Source of the DNA: Blattamonas nauphoetae
Lineage: Eukaryota; Preaxostyla; Oxymonadida
Assembly: GCA_033064195.1 (NCBI GenBank)
Contig: JARBJD010000323.1
Span: 1 to 64,000, forward strand
Direction: 5' to 3'
DNA length: 64,000 nucleotides
The translations under genes and the position numbers were made by a program. How positions within the stretch are numbered: position 1 is the stretch's first letter; the number at the start of each line of letters is the position of its first letter. The notes beneath the pieces are model-generated. The model was not told where the DNA came from. It saw nothing but the letters and a program-made list of their open reading frames with translations, and ran no database searches. This document shows, piece by piece, positions 24,601 to 35,250 of the stretch.

Positions 24601-26256
24601 TTAATGATCTGTGTGATCAGATACTGCCCGCTATTCAGCCTTTCGACACGACCGAGGTGGTGCGATTCTTGACTCGTAATAGAGACATCGATGAGAGATG
24701 TTCACGATGTGGTTGCATATCAATATCTCACAGTGTGTAGGAAAAACATGATTCGATGGACAGAATGATATCCGGACGGTCCTGGATCGTTTGCGATCCA
24801 GTCGTTGCAAATCCGCGTAAGGTTAGCCTTGAGAAATACTGCATTCCATTCACACAAGAAAACAATTGGTAATTTGAGTGAGTTAGTCATGCGAAGTCAC
24901 ACGTCGTTCCTCCAAATGTCAGGATTTGGAGGCCACGAGTTGCAGACATCGAATGAGCTGCAATTCAGTCAGTGAGATCAACGGTCCTCCAAGCATCATC
25001 GTTCATTGTTGTTGAAATCTCGAAGCGGAAACCAGCAACTGGTTAGGGAACGTCTAAATTCTCGATCTGATGTAAAATTCCTCCAGGCGATCAGAAAATC
25101 TCCCTCTGTCGGTCCGTACCCGTTAACAACCAACATTAACGATCGTGGTCGATTTATGGAGTCTGAGGGACGTCCAGACTCAGCTTGCGTTCGATCGGAT
25201 CATCGGACATGATCCACTGGTCTAGTCTCTTGAACGCGACCGTCAAGCCCTTCTAAAACTTGTGGTGTGATGCCCTGATGAGTTTGATACTTGCAAACGG
25301 CGATGTGTGCCACCATTCTCCTTTGTTTCCTCACTGTGTGGCGATATCACTGAGCAGCGATTCCTGAATGAGATTCTGCTGCGCGAGATATATCCGGGCA
25401 CTGTCCGCTTTGTCATGTATTTTGAGGATGGGTCTCGTACCCTTTTTCATCCTTTGCGTTGGTGAGTAGAATTTAAAGTATCACGATTGGTGAGCAGTTG
25501 GTAAAGTCTCTGGGGTCAATACGAGTGTTCGACACGATTTCGAACCGGCATTTCGTCCAACTTCCCCAGCGAGTGGGATGACCAACGTCCTAATTTGTCC
25601 CAACACAAGTCCGATCCCACGGAGTTCGACATGCACGAAATAGAATGTGTCACTACCAATAGCAACTAGAAGATGAGACTCGATTGTGAGTATCACTCGA
25701 ATTCGTGCCAGCGGACTTCTAAACGCCTTGTCTTAGGCACTTCAGTTCGAACGGTATTTCATCGAGAAATATGAGCTATTCGACAAAAATTTCAAGATGT
25801 GACAGTAACGCTGATATAGTTCCGAATGATATCCGAGATAGAAGAAATCCCGGTTCACCTCCTCGTCTTCCTTGTTCGCTGTGCTTGTCCTCTTCTGGTT
25901 GAGAAGTGTAGTCTTCTGTCCTGTCCCTGCATAAAATTTTTTGATTCTTTTGCAAGATGAACCTCGTAGCAATCATCTCCAGTGATTATGAGGTGTATTC
26001 AATGAATGAACTTCTTCGCTGGATACAGAAATGACTGAATGGTGTTGGGTTGAATAAACAGCCAGTTCGTCTTTCTGTGCGCTCGTGATAAGGAATTGAG
26101 ACAAAAAATTTGATTCACAGCAATATAGTTTTGTAAAAAGACGAGGAGGTCTATATATTTGTTTTAAGAATCTCAGATCGGCCAGCCCGTACTACACTTC
26201 ATGGGATATTCACTGTGTTGATGAGCCCTCGTTTGGACTTGGAGTGACCAGGGGGA
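21639..26256. mobile_element. 4.6-kb insertion with nested inverted ends, class II, family unclear
   Basis: It interrupts repeat unit 11 and is flanked by ACTCCTC (21632-21638 and 26257-26263). The outer ends share about 65 bp of inverted repeat including CTCATCAACACAGTG. Internally, 21931-21954 is a perfect inverted copy of the left end, 21955-21961 is the inverted target sequence GAGGAGT, and 21962-22010 is a perfect inverted copy of the outermost 49 bp of the right end. The interior has only short fragmentary frames on both strands and no transposase that I can recognise. It may be a rearranged dimer of one non-autonomous element. The 7-bp duplication does not fit a common superfamily cleanly. 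Confidence 0.75.
22209..22340 (+). repeat. Two diverged 66-bp direct repeats
   Basis: Units starting GAAAGTG at 22209 and 22275 share GAAAGTG..TT.C..GCC and a nearly identical second half with TTC.AAGAAGGAGACGCCCC. They lie inside the 4.6-kb insertion and have no assigned function. Confidence 0.7.
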
Positions 26257-28716
26257 ACTCCTCGCTGGGAGACTCGAAGGAGAAAGCGGGAGTTGTGGAG
26301 TTTTGGGGCGTGGGTTTGTCGAGTGGGAAGGGATACACACTGAAAGTGCAGAAAGAGTCGTCATCGGGAGTGTTGTCTGGAGGAGTGATTGAGTTGGTTG
26401 GGACACTCACACCGTCTTCGGGAAGTGAATCGGGTCGGTTCTCGCACACTGAGGAGATCTTCGGAGTGTCCGCTGCTCGTATTTCATATGGGTCGAGTTA
26501 CGCGATAGTTGGGATTGTTGTGGGAGGAGTGGAAGGAGTAGTGAACAAGAAGGTTGGGTTCTCAGTTCCCGATGAGCCTTGCCGATTGACGAAAATGACA
26601 GGGAGCGAGTTCACGGATGCAGAAAAGACGAAGATGGAGCTGTCATTTGAAACGCACGCTCTTTCTGCGAACACAGACTATTCGATGGTGGTGGAGTCGA
26701 TAGTTGGGGAAGGAGAAACTGTGCACGAGAAGACACTTGTGTTGAGAACGAACACGAATGGAAAGATTGAACCGATTTCAGTTAAACTGTATCCTCGTGA
26801 GGACGACGCGACGAAACTGAAAGGGCAGCTGGAGTTTGGGACTCGGTATTATGTGAAAAGGATTGAGGAAGGATCGACTGAGATCCACATCGAAACAGCG
26901 GCCTCAACATTCTTGACACCTGAAGAACCGATTCGGATTGAAGGAGCAGACTCCTCGCTGGGAGACTCGAAGGAGAAAGCGGGAGTTGTGGAGTTTTGGG
27001 GCGTGGGTTTGTCGAGTGGGAAGGGATACACACTGAAAGTGCAGAAAGAGTCGTCATCGGGAGTGTTGTCTGGAGGAGTGATTGAGTTGGTTGGGACACT
27101 CACACCGTCTTCGGGAAGTGAATCGGGTCGGTTCTCGCACACTGAGGAGATCTTCGGAGTGTCCGCTGCTCGTATTTCATATGGGTCGAGTTACGCGATA
27201 GTTGGGATTGTTGTGGGAGGAGTGGAAGGAGTAGTGAACAAGAAGGTTGGGTTCTCAGTTCCCGATGAGCCTTGCCGATTGACGAAAATGACAGGGAGCG
27301 AGTTCACGGATGCAGAAAAGACGAAGATGGAGCTGTCATTTGAAACGCACGCTCTTTCTGCGAACACAGACTATTCGATGGTGGTGGAGTCGATAGTTGG
27401 GGAAGGAGAAACTGTGCACGAGAAGACACTTGTGTTGAGAACGAACACGAATGGAAAGATTGAACCGATTTCAGTTAAACTGTATCCTCGTGAGGACGAC
27501 GCGACGAAACTGAAAGGGCAGCTGGAGTTTGGGACTCGGTATTATGTGAAAAGGATTGAGGAAGGATCGACTGAGATCCACATCGAAACAGCGGCCTCAA
27601 CATTCAACACGCCGGATGAGCCTGCCCGAATTGAAGATTGTGTCTTTCGACATCTCAACAAAGATCGAACAACATTGACACTTGTCTTGACTGGTCAACT
27701 GTTGACATCAACTCAATTATCTGTCTACTTCAGCAACGGTTCTAGCGTGTGGATCCCTCTCACTCCTATGGCAATTGTGAATGACACACACTGTTCAGTT
27801 GAATTTCCAGTTGGGAAGGATGAGAATACATCCACACTCGCTTTTGGAAAGAAGTACACGCTCCAACGAGATGGTGGGTCAGCACATTTTGTCGTCATGA
27901 GTGGAATTGTTGTTTCTGTTCCCAATCCTCCTTCTCTTCATGACATCCATTTCTCTTTTGCGAACGATTTGAACACGAGCTGTGTTGTCGAAGTGGCAGG
28001 GAGTGATCTTCTACCCTCGACAGAATACAACGTGACACTGAACTCGACGCTGTTCGTGATCGTCCATTTCTCGTCGTCGACGAAAGGAATGTCAGGAGAG
28101 ACTCAGATTGGATGGGAGGGAGGACTACAGTTCGTCACAGAATACACAGTGACATCAATACAGCCGCTGAATGAGGACGATGGAGACATCCTGCTTTTGG
28201 AGACTGTTTCAGGGGAGACAGGAAAGCGACCGTCATCTTTCAACATCTTCACAGATTCGTCGTCTTTGGAGGAAAGTCCGTTTTGTGGAGATTTGGAGAG
28301 AGCATGCTCGTCGATCTCTGAAGTGTGGAAGATTGTTTCCGGACTTGTGATTGTTCGACCGACGATTGAGATTGTGGACTCAGTGAGGATGAAAGAAGGG
28401 ATTCGGATTGTCGGAGGGATGCACGTTGTGATTCGAAATGGGACTAGTTCTGAACCGTCACTGATCGTTCCTTCGTCATTCTCTCTGGACTCGCTGTCAG
28501 CTGTGATTGTTGTGGACGCGTCTGGATTCCTCGAGCTTCGGAATGTGGATGTGTGGCTTGAATCATCTGATCCATCGTTTGTCTTCATCTCTGCGACACA
28601 AGCGACGATCATCCTGCGCGAAGGAATCATCACTGGACCAAAATCGTCTCCAACTCAAAACGAGGAAGAAACTGAAGATGTCTGTTCATGGACAAGTGGA
28701 GTCCTTCAGTTATCAA

Positions 28717-31700
28717 CAGACCTTTGATACATGAGATCAATCAAGCAGAAACTGAGATCGATCGATCTCAGTTCCAGTTTTTGGGACTGAGATCAATGAC
28801 CTAATTAAGCGTATCTATATTTGTCTCAATGTTGTATCAAATGGTCAAAATAAGAATCTTGAAAAGCGAAATGGTTGTAGTGTGATAGAATGAACACTGA
28901 AAAGAGGGTCAAACGACTTCAGATTGACAATCGATGTCGTCTTCTCTTCTTTTCGTCCCTTTCGCCTCGCTCTCGCTCCCTCCTCCTCTCTCCTTTTCGC
29001 ACTCTTCTCGATGTTGCTTTCGTATCATAATCATTCCGTCCATGCGATCGCGACGTGTTGCTCATTCCACCTCTCGCTGTCCATCCATCAGATGGAGAAG
29101 GCGTCGATTCGGTAAGAAGACACGTAACAGTATTCGGTCGATGCAACAACACAGAATCAGAGTGAGTGGGCGGAGAGGGGTGTGAAGTGCGTGTTGTGTG
29201 GTGTGGTGAATTCTTTCCCAGGTGACTGTTTCCTGCTCCTCCGATCTTCCCGTTGATCCCTTGGTCGTAGTCGTCCTCTTCTTCCTCTTTTTTCTTGGCA
29301 GCTGCTTCGGCTGTTTCAGCGTCTGCATTTTTCTTTGCGCTTTCTCTCCTCTTCTTCGCGACGTTTTCGTTCCTCCACTTCCTTCTTCTTCTTCACTTTC
29401 AGCTTCTTCAGTCTCTCCTCCTCTTCCTGTTTTCGTGCAATCTCTTCATGTCGTCTTCTCTCATCTTCTTCCGCTCTCTTTCGATCTTCCTCTTATCTAC
29501 GTTTTCTCTCAGATTCTACTGCTTCCTTTCTCAGTCTCTCTTCCTCTTCCTTCGCAAGTCTTTCTGCTTCTTCTTTTGCCAACCTGTCTGCCTCCAGCTT
29601 CGCCAGTCGCTCAGTCTCTTCTCTGGCGAGTCTCTCTTCCTCCTCCTCCTTCTTCTTGTCGTCAGGTTGTCCTTTTCGTGTAAGCTTCCGATTTTCATGT
29701 CCTCCCATCGCCATCTTCATCCTATTCGCGTCCGCATCGTCGTCATGATCTCCTTTCTTCTTCGCTTTCTTGCTTGCTGGGCGAAGCGACACTGAAGATC
29801 TCGTTCGTTCCGGTTCAATCTTCCTCTTCTTTTTGGTTGACGCAGCCAACACCAATGCAGCCGCTTCCTCTTCCTGCATCCTCTCCTCTTCTGCTGCGAT
29901 CTGAGTCGCCAGCTCTTCCATCTCCTTCCTTTCCTGTTCTTCCTCCTCGTTCACTGTCTGCCCAATCAGTCCTCGCAGGATCGTCTGTCCTCCTGGTCCT
30001 TTTGTTTCGACGTATGAAGGACTCAGCAGAATGGAATATTCCTTCCCTTCCGTTATCTTCTCTTCTCCGAACAGATACCCCTAAAGTTCACCCTCAAACT
30101 CATCCTCCTCCTCCCCCAACGATCGTTTCGGATCCTTGTCTCGCCTCTTCAGCATCTTCTTCCCGTTGTGGATCAGCACGAGTCTCTTCTCTGGCTCTTC
30201 GTTGTCCATCATCTTGTCGGTCAGTCCACCAAATCCTCCGAAAGCATCAGCTGTCTCGATATAGCTTGGAGGGATGAAGACGTGGTGTTCCTCCCCTTCG
30301 TTGAACCTCACCTCGCCAGGAATGAACGGGATGTACTCACCTTCGAACAGTCCTTCTTCCCGTTCTTGATGACGATGAGTCGTCCGTCAATTCCCTTCGG
30401 TGTGATATTGTTCTGCTCCAAGTTCTCGCCATCTGCACGATGCAGTTTTCTTGTCTTTGTCTGAGCTGTGATTGTGCTGTCGAGAAGAGAGCTCGTTTGG
30501 AGGAGTGTTGGTGTGATGAAGTTCTGAAACGTCTGAAAAGCGATTGAACGCATGCACAGTCCAAAAGAGCGAGAAATCGTGTGATCATTGAGTCTTCCAA
30601 AAGGGACATCTGAACAGCGCCTCGTGGGTTTTGTCATTCCTTCTCTTCCGGCTATTGACTAGACAACTTGGAAATTTTCAAGAATCAACATCAGATCGGT
30701 ATTTGCGAGACCTGTTGACTCTCCGTTTCGCTTCGGAATGTGAGCTCGCAGTTGAACTGCCGTAATCAGTTGCGGAATGAGTTGCTCCATTTCTGACGAT
30801 GGACCATGCAAAGTAAATCCTGTGATTATCAACAGAGTCGTCAAGAGTGTTTGGATGCTTCGATTTCGGAGGGTTGTTTGGTGGGCAGTTCCAAGAACGA
30901 AAATAAAGATTCAGAGGATAGCCAACTGGCATGATGATCCTGAATCAAATCGTGGATGACTCCGAACGGCTGAAATGCGGTGCACATCCCATTTCGACGA
31001 AATAAACGAGAATTGTTTCAGAGATGCCAAAAAGTCGAGATTGGGAAAGACAATCTGGTCACAGTGCATCGTTCAGGGACGTAAGGAATAGTGTGGAGAG
31101 AGGACGGTTGACGATGTGACAGTTAAAGACAGCAGTGTTGAGAACGACCAACCCAAAAGAAGAAACCATTTCTGGACGATTGGAGGCGATCGGAGAATCT
31201 GTTCATCGGTACCAGCAATCAAAGAAAGAGCGGCATCCGAGGAGAGTCCGCAGAAATGAATGGGGAGTCATTCGAGAGAGGCGGGGTCGACGTGTCAATT
31301 GAGATCTCACACGTCACTGACAGATTATCTGGGAGAGATGGAAATAATGGAAGTGACAGATTAACCAAGTCAAAATAGGACTGAAGATCGAGATAAAGAG
31401 AAGAAATCTCGAAGACTAATGAACAATTGAACAACGAATGCAAACCTGCGGAATAAAGCACTCTAAGAGAGAAACAATCGTCGAGAAATGGTAAAGGAGA
31501 TCATTCGTGGAGGAATTAAGAAATTTTTCGAAGAACAAGCGTGATTCATCCAGTTCTTCAACCGGATCGGTTAGAAGAGTTATTGTGGGACGATTCAACT
31601 CAAGATTTCAATGAAAGTTCTTGCAAACATAATTCAACACGGATAGTGGGTCTTTTACTTCGTTATTTTGAGTTTTATAACAATTTGAACACTAGTTATT

Positions 31701-31749
31701 TTCTGAGATCAAAAAAGCTGAGATCGATGAGATCCGTGTCAAAGGTCTG
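28717..31749. mobile_element. 3033-bp non-autonomous hAT element with gene cargo
   Basis: The ends are CAGACCTTTGA on the left and the matching inverted TCAAAGGTCTG on the right, flanked by an exact 8-bp duplication GTTATCAA (28709-28716 and 31750-31757), the hAT signature. The left end carries a perfect 24-nt palindrome (28750-28773) followed by the shared motif at 28800-28818. The final 46 bp (31704-31749) align without gaps to the terminus at 48580-48625, beside a hAT transposase remnant. The interior holds a broken minus-strand coiled-coil protein gene instead of a transposase. It splits the receptor gene between its ectodomain segments. Confidence 0.9.
29062..30637 (-). pseudogene. Coiled-coil protein gene fragment carried by the hAT element
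   Basis: Minus-strand coding blocks (30308-30637, 30081-30311, 29493-29954) read in different frames but seem to belong to one protein. The first two contain a related pair of motifs: LIVIKNGKK / LVLIHNGKK and, further on, VFIPPSYIETADAFGG, with a second version (ILLSPSYVETKGPGGQ) just downstream in another frame. The third block is a long acidic-basic coiled coil with ERLAK-type heptads and a basic nuclear-localisation-like stretch (KKKRKIEPERTR). I do not recognise the family. Two or more frame changes separate the blocks; some may be unrecognised introns. Its position wholly inside a hAT element suggests a captured host gene rather than a transposon gene. Confidence 0.55.
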
Positions 31750-31757
31750 GTTATCAA

Positions 31758-33532
31758 ACTGTACAACCAGTGTCTCACACCAGGATATGCTGTGTTTGGC
31801 ACAAGGTTTCCTCAACATGAAAGGAGGAAGTGTCTCACTGGTGTCTTCCTTGTTTTCGGACAACTTCCCCAGTCTCCAATCCTTCTCCTCTTTTCGCCGA
31901 AATCTGATCTGCTCTGGCAATGGCTCGATTGATGTGAGGAGCCCAAGAGGGGGAGATGGAACAACAGAAAGTCCGTCGGCTTGGATTATTACAGACGGAT
32001 GCTCAATGGAGGGCGATGGTCTCAAATTGGTATCGCCTTTCTTCATCCCAACTCTTTCAAACACGTCGACATCATCGTTCGACAAGAAGGAGGCACTCTA
32101 CGAAATCGAAATGGAAGGATCAACTCTGATTCCGTGTGGCTTGTTTCTTGAAGTGTTTGAAGTGACGAAAGACAAGCAAGAAGGAACACCTCAACGACAT
32201 TCACTCAACAGAAACACAACAACTTCATTCACAGAGACTTCCATCAAACTCACTCTCAGCTCGTCGTCACTCAGCTCACTGAAACCAGAATTAGAATGGC
32301 GAGGTCGGCTGGTTTTCGGAGAAGAGCAAAGAACCAACACGACATTCGTCATCCAACCAAACAGAATCGAGAGACTCTCCCAATCACTGAAAGACAACAT
32401 GAAGTGGTGGCTTCCTCTGGTCATTGTTGTGGCTGTCGCTCTTCTCGTCCTCGTACTGCTGATCATTGTGTGCGTGTGGAGGAGGAAGAAGAATGGTCGG
32501 AAGGAAGACAAAGAACCTCTGATGTCTCCACAAGAGATGGAAGTGGAGAAATATGAAGAAGTTGAGGAAGATCTCAACGCACCCACAGCTCATGTGTCTT
32601 CTGTTCGAGGGCTGAATGGGAACACACTGAACGTTGGGCATTGGACTGAGAACGAGCGGAGTGAAACGAGGAAGATCGCAGAAGAGAAGGAAGAGCGGGA
32701 GATTGCATTTGAGAACAGAGTGTGTGGATTGAGCTGTGGAGAGAAGAGTGGAAATGTGGAAGTTGTTGACAAGACAGAAACTCTGTATCGTCGTCTTCAT
32801 GTTTCAAAACTTGGAGTGGACCGGCGTTGGGCGCAGTTGTCGGTTGCTCGAGGCCTGTCGCGTGCGATGAAGATGTCGCACTATTCAGCGATTCTGACGG
32901 AACTGACATCACACTCGGTTGTGCTGAGTGGAGAGAGGTCGATGAGTCTGATTCTGAAGTCAGACACAACTCAACCAAATCCACTCACAGAACAGCCAAC
33001 GCAACAGAATGAAGAAATCGATGAAAAAGCACGTCCAGATGATGAACTAACAGACAACTCTCTTCACGATACCGTTGATGAAACAGTACAGAAACCAACA
33101 CCCTCCCGCCCAGCTCAGATTATTCGTCCCCACCCACTTCGTCAGAGTGAAGTACACCGTGATGATGTTCGATGGCAGGCACCAGAAGAGGTGGAAGAGC
33201 GAGAAGAGGGAAGGAAGACGAACGAGGGAGAAGTTGGGAAATCGATTGACCGAACGAAAGCGTCGGTTTTTCGGCTTGGCCTCGTCTTGTGGGAAATTGA
33301 GACTGGTCTTGTTCCATTCGCTGAGCAGGATGGAGTGAATGCTCACCGGAACATGTCGATTGGGATTCTGCCGCCGATGGAAGGAATCGGAGAGAAGATG
33401 AAAAATCTGATTGAGGAATGCCTGTCTGTGAACCCTGACGAGCGTCCATCAGTGGACTCGATCATTTCTCGACTGTCGTCGATGGATGGAATGGTATCCG
33501 CTCAGAAAGCGCAACACATCGCTCTCTCCTGA
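31758..33532 (+). other. C-terminal part of the receptor: ectodomain end, membrane span, pseudokinase
   Basis: An open block in frame with the receptor upstream of the hAT insertion. It contains the ectodomain motif NLICSGNGSI...GGDGT and LIPCGLFLEVF; a single span (LVIVVAVALLVLVLLIIVCV, near 32415-32475) followed by basic RRKKNGRK; and a cytoplasmic kinase-like fold. Recognisable kinase landmarks are an APE-like element (VRWQAPEEV), the subdomain IX helix (FRLGLVLWEIETGLVPF) and the final Arg helix (CLSVNPDERPSVDSII). Where HRD would lie the sequence reads LTSHSVVLSG, and no DFG, VAIK-type lysine or glycine loop is seen, so it is most likely a catalytically dead pseudokinase with a signalling-scaffold role. 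It ends at the TGA at 33530. Confidence 0.82.
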
Positions 33533-34235
33533 CACTCCCCACCTCTCTCTCCCACTCACCCTCACATCTCACACCAACAATCGAATCCTGCCACTTCACA
33601 ACTTATCCCGAGACGACATCATACACTTCCGTTCTCTCGATCATGTGACTCATTTCACTCAACACATCCACTTCACAAGAGAGACGATAGATTCATGTCT
33701 TGTTATCTCTCTCATTTTTACATTCTCCTCTCCTTCGATACTGGTTGGATGTTCCTCTTCCATCTCTTATTTCCATTTCATCCTTGCTTCATTTTGTGGA
33801 TGAAGAACCTTCGACTCTCACGGAAGGATGGGCTCTTGATTTCTGGATTCGATTGAGATTCCACCCTCACCAACTATCACCATTTCACTGCTCTTCGATC
33901 TATCTTCATCACTCAGCTATCCCTGCTTATAGTTTCATCATCCTTTCTCCACTTAACATCTCACTTTCTTTACACAAAGCTTTTTTATCAGAACGTTTTT
34001 ATTTTGATTTTGTGTGAGATGCTGTGTAGCCCTTGGCTGTTGTCCTTCATCTCTCTTCATCTTCATCTCCCATGTCACTCCTTCACTTCATTCATGTCAT
34101 GATTTCACTTCGCACTACATTTTACACTCGACTGATTTTCTCATCCATCACGTGAGATGGAACGGTTGTCCCACTCTCACGACTTTGAATTTCTCGTTTC
34201 ATTCGATTTGCTGGAACTATGGGTCATGATCCAAA
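33533..34235. other. Pyrimidine-rich spacer
   Basis: C/T-rich 700-bp spacer without a supported gene. The last 20 bases before the next gene contain GGAACTATGGGTC, which recurs about 50 bp upstream of the long paralogue at 36961, so a short conserved 5' flank is present. Confidence 0.5.
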
Positions 34236-34961
34236 ATGTCATCATTTTCATCTGAGGAACGAGATGATACTATGGATCCAAGTTCCCACCAATCCAATAC
34301 TGCAGCAAAAAAACTCTCGCAGGAGGAATGCCTTGCGTTAATTGAGAAACTGGAGCGAGAAAACACAAAAAAGGATACGGAAATTACCCGGTTAAACGAG
34401 GCACTCGAACAAGAAAACGAACACAGTGTAAAACAGCTTGGAGACAAAGATGAAAGCAATATCCTCACACTTATCAACGCCCTGACTTCTCGTACCGCTG
34501 CAGAAGACTTCGACAACCTTCAGGAGCAACGCCCGACCGGCGTTGAGCTTGTCGTGTGTGTGTATCCACACCTGAAAGCAGAGACACAAATCGAATTCCT
34601 TTCACACCTTTTGATGCTTTGCACTTCCTATCAAGAATATGAATCGCAATTGGATGCTCTCGTCACTCACCCATCACTCGAAGTCAGACTCCTCACTGCT
34701 TTAGATCTCATCACCGAACATGAACATGAGGATCTACAGCCGCTCATCAGCCAACTTTCCAAGACGATCCGAGACGTTCTGATAACAAGCACACAAATGT
34801 TCTTCACGAAAGATGACAAACAGACACTTCGCAAGTTTAAAGAACTGGCTGACAAGGGCATCACATCTCCCACCATTGAAGACTCTCGCAAAACCACCCT
34901 CCACAGCGTCTATGTCGTGGTCAATAGGATTCTTGAAAACCGTCTGTTTACCCAAACCTAG
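34236..34961 (+). CDS. Short paralogue of the P-loop protein family (C-terminal domain only)
   Basis: Encodes 241 residues from ATG 34236 to TAG 34961. Residues 1-75 are polar and coiled-coil-like. From about residue 80 it aligns with the end of the long gene at 36961-45301: GVELVVCVYPHLKAETQIEFLSH against GIELLVSSYLHLKDKTAILS, EHEHEDLQPLISQLSKTIRD against EPEHEDKRPLVSQLFSSIRH, and FFTKDDKQTLRKFKELA against FFFEGDRQTLQGLQELA. The sequences after both stops also match (AAAGCGGAAATAG against AGAGCGGAAATAG). The NTPase part is missing, so this is a miniature family member, either a partial duplicate or a functional short form. It is intact as written. Function unknown. Confidence 0.78.
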   Translation: MSSFSSEERDDTMDPSSHQSNTAAKKLSQEECLALIEKLERENTKKDTEITRLNEALEQENEHSVKQLGDKDESNILTLINALTSRTAAEDFDNLQEQRPTGVELVVCVYPHLKAETQIEFLSHLLMLCTSYQEYESQLDALVTHPSLEVRLLTALDLITEHEHEDLQPLISQLSKTIRDVLITSTQMFFTKDDKQTLRKFKELADKGITSPTIEDSRKTTLHSVYVVVNRILENRLFTQT

Positions 34962-35250
34962 CCTTCAAAAGCGGAAATAGGCATGCACTAAAATGAATGT
35001 TCGTGATTAGTTGTTCCCCTCGCGAAGACACAGTTTGTCAGATCCTGTCGTGATGGTAAACCCATTTCCCACACAGAAACACTTCATTTTTTGGCCTCTG
35101 TTTTCTGAAGTCGTTAGAGATCTGTTTGAATAGGATTGTACAAAGATATCTGTGGGCATGTGTACGATATCCGGATCTGGCAAAAAGGGACACTCAGAAC
35201 GAAACGAAAGCTCAAAATTAAACTTGATTAAAAAACATTGAAAAGGCTTG

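Larger units (their letters stand above)
14701..27605 (+). repeat. Twelve-unit 693-bp coding tandem array (split by an insertion)
   Basis: Units start with GCAGACTCCT at 14701, 15394, 16087, 16778, 17473, 18165, 18856, 19549, 20242, 20935, 21628 (resuming after the insertion at 26264) and 26946. Each encodes about 231 residues made of two Ig-like submodules, one starting PEEPIRIEGAD and one starting PDEPCRLTKMT. Units are nearly identical at the base level, implying recent amplification or homogenisation. Three sequence types recur in order (see findings). Observed lengths of 691-695 reflect one-base insertions and deletions. The last unit diverges after about 660 bp at CATTCAACACGCC. Confidence 0.95.
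11747..33532 (+). pseudogene. Giant receptor-like pseudokinase gene, interrupted by three transposons
   Basis: Excluding insertions, the gene encodes a single-pass surface protein of over 4000 residues. In order: N-terminus at ATG 11747 with hydrophobic signal MRLMILVLIVLQVFQ; a beta-helix-like ectodomain with many Asn-linked glycosylation sites (about 11840-14100); Ig-like modules; twelve 231-residue tandem repeats (14701-27605); further modules (27606-28716); a distal ectodomain, membrane span and kinase-like cytoplasmic domain (31758-33532). Three insertions (13406-13945, 21639-26256, 28717-31749) are each flanked by 7-8 bp duplications, and with one duplication copy counted the local reading frame continues across each. 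Several repeat units also contain one-base frame changes. As assembled it is not translatable end to end. A role in surface sensing or adhesion is inferred from architecture alone. Confidence 0.8.

Noticed and set aside
14666-27142. Repeated minus-strand frames (Ser/Pro/Thr-rich) across the 693-bp array
   Set aside because: They are shadows of the + strand repeat and recur only because the unit is duplicated.
29222-29795. Long + strand frames rich in Ser, Leu and Phe opposite the coiled-coil cargo gene
   Set aside because: They are mirror images of Glu/Lys-rich coiled-coil codons on the minus strand and have no independent support.
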